Below, one piece after another: positions 43,422-53,297 of a DNA stretch of 64,000 bases. Positions within the stretch are counted from its first letter, which is position 1. Each line of letters starts with the position of its first letter. A program made the position numbers and the translations under genes. This DNA is from Knoxdaviesia capensis (lineage: Eukaryota > Ascomycota > Sordariomycetes > Microascales > Gondwanamycetaceae): positions 1,177,825 to 1,241,824 of the forward strand of contig LNGK01000010.1 in assembly GCA_001510575.1 (NCBI GenBank), given 5' to 3'. The notes beneath the pieces are model-generated. The model saw only the letters and a program-made list of their open reading frames with translations, searched no databases and was not told the origin of the DNA.

Positions 43422-44222
43422 TCACTCGCGCAGCTCGTGCGCCGGCCAGCGGACCTCAAACCCCGAGACGGTCTTCTGCACGTCCAGATCGCCCGGATCA
43501 CCCTCAAACAGCGGGCGATCGAGCTTCTCCTCGAGGATCTGCCGCACCTCAAACCCGTCGGCGCGCGCCACGTCGAAGAAGGCGAGGTCCTTGTGGCGCA
43601 GCCACGGCCGGTACGACGTGAACACGACGTAGGCGGCGGCGGCGGGCGTGCGCCGCAGCGTGGCGCGCACCGTCTGCACGAGGTGGGCGTGCTCGCTGTG
43701 GCGGAACAGCAGGTCGGCGAGCACCAGCACGTCAAAGCCCGCCGGCGCGTCGGCGAGCAGCGGGGCCGGGTCGGCGCCCCACACGAAGCCGCGCGCGACG
43801 ACGGCGCGCTGCACGCACCCGGCGCCCAGCCGCGCGGCGACTGCCGCGTCGCACTCGGCGATGTTGCGCTGCATGATCTGCACCAGGTCCGGGTCGGGGT
43901 AGTCGGTCATGACCACGCGCGCGGCGCCCAGCACCCCGCTGACCAGGCTCGGCAGGCCGGCGGCGGCGCCCAGCTCCAGCACGGTGCGGCCGCGCACCAG
44001 CTCGGGCTGCGCCTCGAACAGCCGCGCCACCGCGCGGCTGCCGTTCCACACGTTGTGCGCCTCGAGCGGGCTGTAGCCCACCACGTGCAGCGGGATGCGC
44101 TCGCCGGTCGTCGTGAGCGTGTACTCCTGCTGCGTGTCGGGCGGCGTCGCCGGGCGGAAGTCCGCCGGCTCTTCGAACATGCTCGCCATGGAGTCGGCGG
44201 CGGAGTCGTCGAGGTCGGCCAT
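43422..44222 (-). CDS. efm7: EFM7/Nnt1 protein N-terminal and lysine methyltransferase
   Basis: This is a single exon of 266 residues. It is a seven-beta-strand SAM-dependent methyltransferase of the METTL21 kind. After an acidic N terminus come HVVGYSPLEAHNVWNGSRAV and motif I, VLELGAAAGLPSL, which binds SAM. MTDYPDPDLVQIMQRNI follows as post-I, then DVLVLADLLFRHSEH and VFTSYRPWLRHKDLAFF. This sequence order matches fungal EFM7 (Nnt1), which methylates the N-terminal glycine and adjacent lysine of elongation factor eEF1A in the cytosol. The C-terminal block, EEKLDRPLFEGDPGDLDVQKTV followed by VRWP, is also typical of that family. The ATG at 44220-44222 gives a start that suits family length. 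Confidence 0.9.
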   Translation of the reverse strand: MADLDDSAADSMASMFEEPADFRPATPPDTQQEYTLTTTGERIPLHVVGYSPLEAHNVWNGSRAVARLFEAQPELVRGRTVLELGAAAGLPSLVSGVLGAARVVMTDYPDPDLVQIMQRNIAECDAAVAARLGAGCVQRAVVARGFVWGADPAPLLADAPAGFDVLVLADLLFRHSEHAHLVQTVRATLRRTPAAAAYVVFTSYRPWLRHKDLAFFDVARADGFEVRQILEEKLDRPLFEGDPGDLDVQKTVSGFEVRWPAHELRE

Positions 44223-46477
44223 GGTGTGTCTAGGCGGGATGGGAAAGCGGGAGTGAAGTTGTGTGTGTGTGTAAGTGAAAGAGGAAAAAATGCAAACAAG
44301 AAAAAAGTTTCAGTGTGGTGGGGTGGTGGTGAGGGGCACATACTAAGGGTTTAACCCCGGCCCACACCACTTGAGGTGCTCTCTCTCCAAAAGGACAAGT
44401 TCAACAAACAAAGTTTCTGCTGCATGTCCTGACAGCTGTCAGGCCCAGGTTCTGGAAGATCAGCTGCCAAGACCGTCTGGGCTCGGCCAGCTGGCGCCAG
44501 CTGGCCATAGTTGAGATCTAGACTTCTTCAGTCCAAGGTTCACGATGGTGCATTTTGCTCAGCTCGGGCTTTTCTTACTCTCACTCCCCCTCCAAGAAAC
44601 CCTCAGCTCCAGCCGTGGGTGTAATCATTCTGTCAGGAGGCCCGACTGCTACGGTGTCTTGATCTCGTGTTTCTTTCTATTTTTCTCCCCGGCTGTTTCG
44701 TCCGCCCAGACTGCCTCCACGCGTGAGTTGTCGAAGTCTGATTTTTTTTGGTTTTGTTTCGTCCGGTGCCTTCACTCGCAGCCATGAAGTTGCTTCCGCA
44801 GAACCCCACCACACGATCCAGCCAAATGGCGTAGGCTCCACTGCATGCACGCATCCTTCACGCCTTTGCATTCTGTACGGTCCTTACAGCAGCTCGCCAC
44901 CCCTTGACCCCTGGCGTTTCCGCGCTGTTGCGTGCCATCCCTCCGCTGCGCCTCGCTCAGATGGATCCTCCTGCGAATGCCATCACCAAGTCATCATTCT
45001 GCAGCGCTGCTATTGGATTCCGGAGCACGCCTTTACGGAGCTGAGGAGGGTGCTCGGTGGGGCCCGGCGGAACTCACAGACGTGTATCTGTGTGTAGTGG
45101 TTGCCTCCAGTCAAAGTTGAAGGTGTTCGGCACTTGGCACGCGGTGGTCCTCTCTCGGATATCGACACGGAGGATTTCACCCACACCAGAAAAAACAGCA
45201 CAGGACTATGGGACACGGGCCAGTGCTTCCTACACTGACTACGTGGTCCCTCTTCCTTTGACAGCTGGCCCGCGTCGGCTCGCGATGGCTTTCAAAGGCT
45301 TCCCCTCCCCTGAGACTAACCTCCACGAACAGCTAATATTAGATTTTGGTGACATAGAAGACACGTCAATTGCACGCATTTCGCCACTCTCGTTCGTTGG
45401 ACTTTCGACGTGAGGACAGCTCTTGGACGGCTATGTCGGCCTAACAATCCATCGGCGAAGATGTTGTGGCTCATCTCTCTTCGGCGTGGCACGTGACCAT
45501 CTCCACGTGACGCTAGACTTCGACGACACTGGAAAAGCACCCACATGGGAAAAAACTTCCAAATGACACCGGCGTGTTTTCTTCTTTTTTGCTTTTCCCC
45601 TCCATCATCAGCCCAAAACCTCGTCATTCTCCTATTATTTCGTTTTCAATCTCCTCCATTTCCACCCCCGGTTCTACCTTGTTGTCCTGTTGGATATATC
45701 ATTGCCGTCCAGCAGTTCTGTGGCGTTTGTGTCACTCGTTTGTTCTCTCTGCAGGCAAACAAACGCGCGCTCTCTGTTCGTGTGCGTGTCCTCCGAAATC
45801 CCAGTTCCGAACTCCCCGATTTGCAACCCACTCGGTGCACCATAATTTGTCTGTCTGGCTTTTCTCGCACGTTCTGTGACTATTATTTTGGGGGGCGTGT
45901 GTGTTTGTCTCTGTTCGTTGGTCTCCTATTTTCTGAGGGTCTCGGTCCCGCAGCAAGGACTCTTTTTTGCACAAACAGGAAGAAAGAAAAAAGAAAGAAA
46001 AGAAAGGGTCAGAAACAGAGAGAGAGATTCCAGGCTTGGCTGTGTGTTCGTTTCTGTATTGCTCTTCTGCCGGGGGTGCATGGTGGTGGTATACGTGATT
46101 GATTGTATGCATCTGGGGCTGGATAACACCGTCACACCACACAACTTCACGGAAAATACGATACGGCTGGACGAAACATCCCGTCTATTTTTATTTCTGC
46201 AGTATCCCTCTCTGCCCAAGTGGTTTTTTTTTTTTTGTTCCCGCCTGAGCCCCCATCCGCTTCCCCTGGATCATGCAAAGAACTGCTCATCATGGTGATG
46301 TAAATGGCAAAACACACATCTGAAGACTCATCTGCATGATACAAGGAACACAGACTAGCCAAAGGGGAGGAGTATGTAGCGAAAGGGGGTGTTCCAAGAA
46401 CAGAGTTGTTTCTTTTGCTACTGCTGCTGTTAACAGTCCCACCATCACCACTTATTCCAAGTCTCGTGCGGCTCGGG

Positions 46478-46485
46478 TATAAATA
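46478..46485 (+). promoter_or_regulatory. TATA box of the RS-rich protein gene
   Basis: TATAAATA embedded in GGGTATAAATACCC lies about 200 bases before the start codon. Confidence 0.55.
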
Positions 46486-46628
46486 CCCACGACGTGGTCA
46501 CGACTGTTCGATAGTTCGAGACTCGGGGCATCGCCATCTGCAAACCAAGAAGTCCCCGGCTTAACTGCCAACGCCAAAGACCTTCGTTTCTTTCTTCTTA
46601 CCCGTGACTCCGTCTCAACCAACCAGCC

Positions 46629-46659
46629 AACAAACAAACAAACAAACAAACAAACAAAC
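46629..46659 (+). repeat. CAAA tetranucleotide repeat in a 5' leader
   Basis: About seven CAAA/AAAC units lie 30-60 bases before the start codon of the RS-rich protein gene. Confidence 0.85.
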
Positions 46660-46688
46660 GATCCTTCCTCCACACACACACTCACGCG

Positions 46689-48113
46689 ATGTCATCCTCC
46701 CGCCACCCGAGAAGCCCTGCACCACGCGGCCCCCGCGGCTCACGCAGCGACCTAGACCCCCAGCCGCGCCGGTCGACCCTGTCGGCCCGCTCGCCGTCGC
46801 GCTCGCGCTCGCCGCCGCCCAGCACCAGCCGCCACGGGGACCGGGACCGCCCGCGCGACGACCCGCGCCACGAGCACCACGGCGGCAGCAACGCCCGGCG
46901 CAGCCACCACACCACGCACCAGACGGACTCGCGCCGCCACCGCCCCAGCGGCACACACCACCACAGCAGCAGCAGCAACCGCCACCACCACCACCACCGC
47001 CGGCCGCACACCGAGTCGGCCACGCCCGACCCGGCCCGCCCACTGCCGTTCGACGCGCGCGTGCTCGACCGCCGCTCCGACCTGCCGGCCTTCCGCCCGC
47101 TGCTGGCCTACTACCTCAGCCTACAGAAGCAGCGCGACATGGCCGCCATGGACGAGCGCGAGGTGGCTGGCCGCTGGAAGAGCTTCGTCGGCAAGTGGAA
47201 CCGCGGCGAGCTGGCCGAGGGCTGGTACGACCCCGGCATCTTCGACAGCGCACGCGAGTTCTACGCCGAGATGATGGACTACGACGGCGGGGGTGGTGGT
47301 GGTGCGGGTCCGCCCGCCGAGCTGCACGCTGACACCGCGCCGTGGGGCCCCGCTGTCGGCGCCGGTCATGGTAGCAATGCGCCGGAGGACGCCGGCGGCC
47401 GGCTGGAGCGTGACGCCGAAGATGAGGACGACTTTGACGACGAGTCGGAAGACGACTACGACGACGCCGACTCGGCAAGCGTGTCGCACTCGGCCCGCGG
47501 CGGCGGCTCTCACCCCGCCTACCCGACCACCGCGCTCGACCCCGACGACGACGGCCTAGGCCCGCTCCCACCACCACCGCCGGCCGACCTGTTCCCCCCC
47601 GCACGCCCCGGCGCCGCCGTGCCGTCCCTCCACGACCTGACCCTGCGCGACGAATCCCGCGCCACATCCCACCAGGACGCCGTCGCCGCCGCCCGCCACC
47701 AGCGCCGCGCCGAGCGGCGCCTGGCGCGCGACCGCCTCGAAGAGCTCGCGCCGCGCGCCGAAGCCGGCAGCCGCGAGCGCACGCTGGAGAAGAAACGCGA
47801 GAAGGCCTCCGCAGCGCGCGCCTTCCGCGACCGATCGCCCCCGGGCGGTGGGGACGACGACCTCGGCGACGACGCGCTGTTAGGCGACGGGTCGGGCGCC
47901 GCGGGGGGGCGGGGCCCGCCGGGGTCGCTCGCCGACGCGAAGCGCGCGCAGTCCGAGTCGGAGCGGCGCAAGACTGAGCGGCAGATGCGGCGCGAGGAGA
48001 TGTTCCGCGCGCGGGCGGCGGAGCGCGAAGAGCAGCTGCGCGAGTACCGCGAGCGCGAGGAGAGTACGGTCAATATGCTGAAGGAGCTGGCGAAGAGCCG
48101 GTTTGGGCCGTAG
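46689..48113 (+). CDS. RS/His-rich conserved protein with C-terminal coiled coil
   Basis: This is a single exon of 474 residues. Residues 1-115 are Arg/Ser/Pro-rich and then His-rich (RSPSRSRSPPPS, then HHHHHRR), as in RNA-processing factors. A compact block follows at about 120-195: LDRRSDLPAFRPLLAYYLSL, DEREVAGRWKSFVGKWNRGE and LAEGWYDPGIF. This looks conserved among ascomycetes. An acidic stretch with DEDDFDDESEDDYDDAD comes next. The C terminus (about 400-470) is a strongly charged helix or coiled coil (RRKTERQMRREEMFRARAAE). Homologues have, I believe, been labelled as a putative RNA helicase (Hel117), but no helicase motifs are present here, so I do not adopt that name. Nuclear RNA metabolism is an inference from composition only. 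Confidence 0.7.
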   Translation: MSSSRHPRSPAPRGPRGSRSDLDPQPRRSTLSARSPSRSRSPPPSTSRHGDRDRPRDDPRHEHHGGSNARRSHHTTHQTDSRRHRPSGTHHHSSSSNRHHHHHRRPHTESATPDPARPLPFDARVLDRRSDLPAFRPLLAYYLSLQKQRDMAAMDEREVAGRWKSFVGKWNRGELAEGWYDPGIFDSAREFYAEMMDYDGGGGGGAGPPAELHADTAPWGPAVGAGHGSNAPEDAGGRLERDAEDEDDFDDESEDDYDDADSASVSHSARGGGSHPAYPTTALDPDDDGLGPLPPPPPADLFPPARPGAAVPSLHDLTLRDESRATSHQDAVAAARHQRRAERRLARDRLEELAPRAEAGSRERTLEKKREKASAARAFRDRSPPGGGDDDLGDDALLGDGSGAAGGRGPPGSLADAKRAQSESERRKTERQMRREEMFRARAAEREEQLREYREREESTVNMLKELAKSRFGP

Positions 48114-48901
48114 TTTCTGTTGCTTTGTCTTTTCTGTTACTTGGTTATCTAGTTCCTTTTTTCAGATACGGTTTACGGGGGGGTTTGGAGGCGTGGGTGG
48201 TCTTGTTGCTTTGGGGTTCTGTGGTGGGCAGCGAGTGATTCAAGTTGATTAGTATCTCTTCCGCATTCAAATTAAAGATACAATAACAAAAAGAAAAAGA
48301 AAAAGAAAAAGATACCAAAAAGTTGATACAAAGTCCGCTCCTCTTATGCCCGGGTCATCTGCTGCACATCACCAAGTCCTCACAGTTCTCCGAGTGTGGC
48401 CCAGACTGGAACATGCAGCCCCTATTCCGTCGATCTTGCGCTCGCGGTATAGGCAGAAAACCTGCAAATCAAGGACACGCCCAAATAGGGGGAATGCACA
48501 TTGATTCATGAACCTGCACAAAAAAGAAACGAAATAGAAGCATGGTCAACCTCTGTACATTGCACTTTACAATCTACCCCAGCCTCGATCCTATCACGAA
48601 AAGAGAGACCACAGGTGACTCGGTGTATTCATGTCCGCGGGATATATATATCGATATGAATAAATATATATATATATATATAAGTTCCCCGGGGCCGGGC
48701 CTCGCTTAAAGGGGGGCCATTCCGGTCGTTTGTAAAGCAGTTTTCCTTTTCCAACACGTATCATAGGAGATTACCATATATGAAGACCAGCAATACAAGA
48801 GAAGCGGCAAAAAGAAGAAAGAAAACGAAAACTCCCGCTGCCCCAAGTACTCGTTCGTATAAGTCCCACCCCCCGCAAGAAAAGCCCACACACGCTCACA
48901 C
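48114..48901. other. Convergent 3' region
   Basis: This lies between the RS-rich protein gene (+) and the copper-fist factor (-). It contains an AT dinucleotide tract at 48664-48682. No gene is seen. Confidence 0.55.
48664..48682. repeat. AT dinucleotide tract
   Basis: An ATATAT run in the 3' region between convergent genes. Confidence 0.85.
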
Positions 48902-50676
48902 TCACGCCGCCTCCGCCGACGCCCCCGCGGCCGCGCCCCCACCGCCATGCGCGCGCGCCTGGCCGTGCACAGCACAGCCCAGGCACTCGCAGTCGTCGCC
49001 GCACGGACACGCGGCCGACTCGCCGGGACACTGGCCGCCGGGCCACTGGTAGTTGACGAAGATGAAGCCGTCGGCCGACAGCTGCTGCTCGTCGCCGACG
49101 CCCGACGCGGCGGTGTCGGACGACGGCGACGCGGTGTCGGCCTGCGGCGCCGGCGGGCCGCCCGCGGCCCGCGGCGGCGACAGCGCCTCCTCCTTCGGCG
49201 GGGAGGCCGGCGCGCTGGCGCCGCCGCTGGCGGGCGAGAGGCCCGACAGCCCGTGCAGCCACGCCTCGTCGTCGGCCACCTGGCTCATGTAGGCCGAGCG
49301 CACGTAGTTCCACGTGGCCTCGTTGTACGGGTGCGCCGCGCAGCCGACGCACTGGCAGCCGGCGCCGCACGTGCACACGTGCGAGTTCTTCGGCAGCGCC
49401 GCGGCCGCGCCGACCAGCTCCGGCAGCAGCGTGCTGGACGCCGAGGCGGCCGCCGCCGCCGCCGCCGTGTCGCCGTGGCAGCCGTGGGTGTTGCTGAGCG
49501 TCAGGTTGTCCATGGCCTGCTTCCACTGGTCGGGCAGCAGCGGCTGCATCGGGGTGCCGTAGCCGTCGGGGTAGATGAACAGAGACTGCGCTGCCGGCGG
49601 GATGAACGGCGCGAAGCCGGTGGTGGAGATCGGGGACGCGTGGAACGCAGGCTGCGGCGGCTGGGTCGAGGCGGCGCTCCGGGCGCCGGTGCCGTTGGCG
49701 GCGGTCGCGTCCCCGTCGTCGTCGTCGTCGTCGGGCGGCGCAGGCCCACAGCAGCTCCCGCGGACCGGCGCCGGCATCTTCAGCGGGGCCGGCTTCGCGG
49801 GCGCGTGATGGGCAATGCGGAGTTTGTCCTGCAAGCCCAGCTGTTGCTGGACCATCAGCCGCTGGGCGGCCATGTCAAAGGCCGAAGTGGGCGCGGCGGG
49901 AAAGCGAAAGTTCGACTCCGTCGATTGATCGAGCGGCAGCGGCGACTGGAGCGCAACCGCCGTCGTCGACTGGCCGCCGTTGAGGCGGTTGGTGAACGAG
50001 CCGGCGCCGTTGTAGTTGTTGAAAGAGTTGTTGATTTGGTGGTGGTGCTGGCCGTTGCCGTTGGGAAACACAGGAAAGGTGAAGTTGGCAGACTGTGGCT
50101 GAAAGGCGATCCCGGGCATGTTCAGCGGGAGCTGTTGTTGTTGCTTGGCCAGTTGGAGATATCCCGAGTCCAGAGAGTCGGGAGAGTTCATCGCAAGGAT
50201 TTGCGCTTCAGCAAAGCCAGCCATCAGGGCCATGGGCTCGATCTTAGCGGGATCCATGGACGGTTTGCGCGAGTGTTTCTTTGCGGGCTTTTGAATTCGG
50301 TTGGGCGTTGCTGTCCTCGGCGATCGCGGGCCGTCGGCGGAATCGGACGTCGAACTCGGGGTCGACGTTTCGGCATCGTGGTTCGGGCCACAGCTACATG
50401 TTTGCTTCCGCGGGATGGCTGCGGTCACGCTGCATCCACACGGCTGGTTCTTCGGGTGCGGGCACATGCTGAGGGGCCGGCCGGGTTTCCGAACAGGCAC
50501 CATCAGTCGGTCTTTGGCATGGTTGCACTTTGTGGAGCGATGGCCGCGGATGCAAGGCTCGCTTTGGAGGCAAAGGGCGTCAGTGGGCTTGGGGGAGGCC
50601 AAGGCAAGGAGATAGGGGGGTAGGTTTAGAAGAAGTCGACATACCAGGCCATCTTGACGCCATTAATGATAGGCAT
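48902..50676 (-). CDS. macA: Copper-fist transcription factor, MacA/Mac1/Cuf1-like
   Basis: Exon 1 is only 50676-50645 (MPIINGVKMA plus two bases). The intron is 50644-50562 (GTATGT to AAAG), and exon 2 is 50561-48902; the product is 563 residues. The copper fist fills residues 1-40: Cys11, Cys14, Cys23 and His25 bind zinc, with CIRGHR and a VRKPGRPLSMCPH minor-groove segment. Two copper-sensing cysteine clusters follow at about 407-421 (CTCGAGCQCVGC, then AAH) and 529-543 (CPCGDDCECLGC, then AVH). The form VRKPGRP with CPH and two such clusters resembles Mac1/MacA-type activators of copper and iron uptake more than AceA-type detoxification factors. The first exon is easily missed because exon 2 has an in-frame upstream start at 50602. 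Confidence 0.9.
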
Positions 50677-50726
50677 GATGGGGTAGAGGTGTCTCTGGGT
50701 CGAGAGACTCGGCCAGGGAGAAATGA

Positions 50727-50763
50727 AGGATTATATATGTATATATATATGTATATATATATG
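50727..50763. repeat. TA-rich repeat in the macA leader/promoter
   Basis: Repeated TATATATG units lie 50-90 bases before the macA start codon. They may supply its TATA element. Confidence 0.7.
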
Positions 50764-52030
50764 CCGGAGGATGCTCCTCGGGAGGCAAAAGAGCCGGGCT
50801 GAGAAAGCCGAAGCCGACTATCCCGAGTCACTGGTTGAAGTGACGCAAAAGGGGAAACAGAACAGGGCTGTGGGGAAGGACACAACCAGCATTTGGCGAG
50901 ACCTTTTTCGTTCACCAAGGTGTAGTCGTGGCGAAGTGCCGGCAAATATGTAAAGTCAGCAGCAAGACCACGGGCATCGAGGCCGATGTGTAAGACGTGA
51001 CATGCAAGGATCAGGCTCGGAGTTGAAGATGAGTCACCGGGGCCGAGAGAAAAGGCCGACACGGCGGGCGGGAAGATAAAGCGTGCGGAAAGTTGTCGGG
51101 CCGACCGATGGGAGTCAAGATGTCCGGGCCGGGAAGCGGAGGAAACAGCCGGCGACGCGGTGGGTGCGGATCCGGGATTTTGTCGGTAATGCAGGTGCAG
51201 CGGCTTCTGACTTGCAGGTCAGTTGAGGTTGCAGAGGGCTGACAAATCACCTCGGACGGGGGAAATTGGGAGGCGAGCCCAGAACGCTGGAGCCAATGGC
51301 AGGAAGCCCAAGGGAGAAGGACCAGGCAAGAGCAAGAGCGAGAGCGAGAGAAAAGGAAGTTGCGCGAGGGAGAGGCGGAAGGAACGACCAGCAGGCGGAT
51401 TTGCGCAGTTGTTGACAGTGGATCGAACCGAACGAAGTGGTGTGTGTGTCCCAGTTGGAAGCAAAAAGAAGAAAGAAGTCAATAAGAAGAGGCGCGGCGG
51501 GAGGAGAAAGGAAGTCAAAAACCGCAGCGTGAGAAAATGAAACACGAATTCCCCGAGTCTCGCAGTCTCTCTCGTCTGGAGTCTCTTTAAACCAGAGGTT
51601 TGGGCAAAAGAGGGGGGGGTACGGAAAAAAGAAAGAGTCGGGGGGAAGAAAAAGTTGTGTTAGGGAAAGAGGTTTGGGGTCAAGATTTAAAACGGAAGGC
51701 GCCCACCCTAAAAGCCTTTTAATTTTTTTTGCGTTTTTGGACCCAATAAAGAGGGAAGGGGGGGGAAACACCCCTCTAAATAGACGGAACTAGGAAGGAA
51801 CACTCCAAGGAAGGAACACTAACACTAAAATGTCACTATCAGTAAGCAGGCCAAGCGCAAGTCGCATCTGGCAGTGGCTGGCAGTTGCCGGCGAGAAAAA
51901 CGCCCAAAAGGAAAGCGGAATTGAGGAGGGGGAAGCAACTTCATGTGACCAGAAAAGAAAAAGAGAGAAAGAGATGTAGGAAGGTGCAAGTTTCAGATGG
52001 GAAGGAAGGCAGTGACCGAGGCAGTCATGG

Positions 52031-52046
52031 TGTACAGTACTGTACA
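52031..52046. repeat. Perfect 16-nt palindrome
   Basis: TGTACAGTACTGTACA is a perfect dyad. Further TGTAC words lie near 52148-52170. It may be a dimeric regulator site in the region upstream of macA. Confidence 0.7.
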
Positions 52047-53212
52047 GTCAGTATATGCACCACGAAAGGAACATTCCACCGCCCAGCCAAGGACGGAGTG
52101 TACTACTAATGCTCCATATGTGGCCTCTGAGTGTGCTGTATATAGCATGTACAGTAGTGTACTTGTACGGGAAGTTTGGCGGCGTCGACTTCTTGAGCGA
52201 CTCAGGAGTGTGCACACAGCCTGCCTGAAGGAACCTGCCACTTCCAGGCTTAATGCCCACCCGCCATAACTGCATTTCACCGCCACCCGTTGAAACACCG
52301 CCGGAACGCGCAACCGCTGAGGTCCCGGTTCCAGGGCTGCTGCTTGCTGGTGGGCCAATCCAGCTCCACACACCGGGGGTCCGTGTTGGAAAACGACGGC
52401 GCGGCTCGGCCTTTCCCTGAGCAACTGTCGGGCGCTCCAGTCTCGAGAAACACGCGGTAGACACAAGAGAGCACCGCGACGAGCTGCACGCGTCCCGGAT
52501 GCCGAGCGGACCGTCTTTTTCAAAAGGGGCACAGAGACTACACACAAACCGAAACCGCATGATAGCCATCGGGGTCCGCACGGAAGGGTGGTGCGGCTTG
52601 TTCTTGTTGATGATTTTTCCGCCTGCTTTCCGGGGAAAGAACGACACGTTGAGCAAGTTTCTATTGGTCGGTGGGGGAAGAAAAAAAACAGCCCACAGTG
52701 GGGCCGCAGACCCAAACGCAGGATAACAGCCAACCCAAAAAATGATAGATAAATAAAAACTAAAAAAACAGAGAGAAAAAAAGAGAAAGAGCACCCAACC
52801 CTCTGAAACACACTACTACTTTCAGGAACCTCGACTTGTCCGAGAGCCAAGCTGACAACATCTGTGCTCCTGCCTCTTCGTTGGGAGAGAGGTACAAGAG
52901 CCGTGTACCACCAAATTACTCTCGAGTCCTCGAAGAAGGAAGTGCCAAGTCAGCAAACCTCAAGAACATCGTCGTGTAAGGTCAGCAAGAACGGACATGA
53001 AAAGATCACTCGGGTCACGTTGCAGCGCACGGGTTCGCGGCGACCAGGGATCATCACCGCAGAAGATGACTGGTCATCCATTATGTTATGTGCATATGTT
53101 ATGTACAGACGGCAGAGGTGACTTGGCAGCGTCGCACTTACATACTCAGTCAAGCCCAGTGTGGACAAACATCGGTTGTAATAAACGAAAGGTGCTTCAA
53201 CGTAAACCCCAG

Positions 53213-53262
53213 CCCTAAAGGTAATATGAACCCTAAGGAAAACACGAACCCTAACTAACCCC
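53213..53262. promoter_or_regulatory. Telobox (CCCTAA) cluster
   Basis: CCCTAA occurs three times (53213, 53231, 53249), twice as AACCCTAA, followed by CTAACCCC, within 50 bases just beyond the splicing factor stop codon. Confidence 0.55.
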
Positions 53263-53297
53263 AACTCCGTGTAACGCCCAGCAAGAAACCGAAGGAA

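Larger units (their letters stand above)
44223..46688. other. Divergent intergenic region
   Basis: This lies between efm7 (-) and the RS-rich protein gene (+). It holds short mixed frames without codon bias, a TATA box at 46478-46485 and a CAAA tetranucleotide repeat in the leader. No further gene is supported. Confidence 0.5.
50677..53297. other. Upstream region of macA and 3' region of the splicing factor gene
   Basis: A TA-rich repeat at 50727-50763 lies just before macA. A GA-rich leader-like stretch lies at 51.2-51.8 kb. A perfect 16-nt palindrome lies at 52031-52046, and a telobox cluster at 53213-53262. Two long overlapping minus-strand frames near 52.0-52.8 kb lack codon bias and are not called. 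Confidence 0.5.

Noticed and set aside
43287..44354. 355-codon open frame on the plus strand
   Set aside because: It lies opposite the convincing EFM7 methyltransferase gene. The Arg/His/Gly-rich translation is a shadow of GC-rich codons.
46604..47332. 242-codon Pro-rich plus-strand frame
   Set aside because: It is an alternative frame over the RS-rich protein gene, produced by its GC-rich codons.
48947..50623. 558-codon open frame on the plus strand
   Set aside because: It is antisense to the copper-fist factor, has an Arg/Val/Gly-rich composition and no motifs. It is a shadow of the GC-rich coding strand.
51993..52850. 285-codon minus-strand open frame, overlapped by a 248-codon frame
   Set aside because: Two overlapping frames are open in the same DNA, neither shows the codon bias of the neighbouring genes, and the translations look like random Cys/Leu/Phe-rich sequence.
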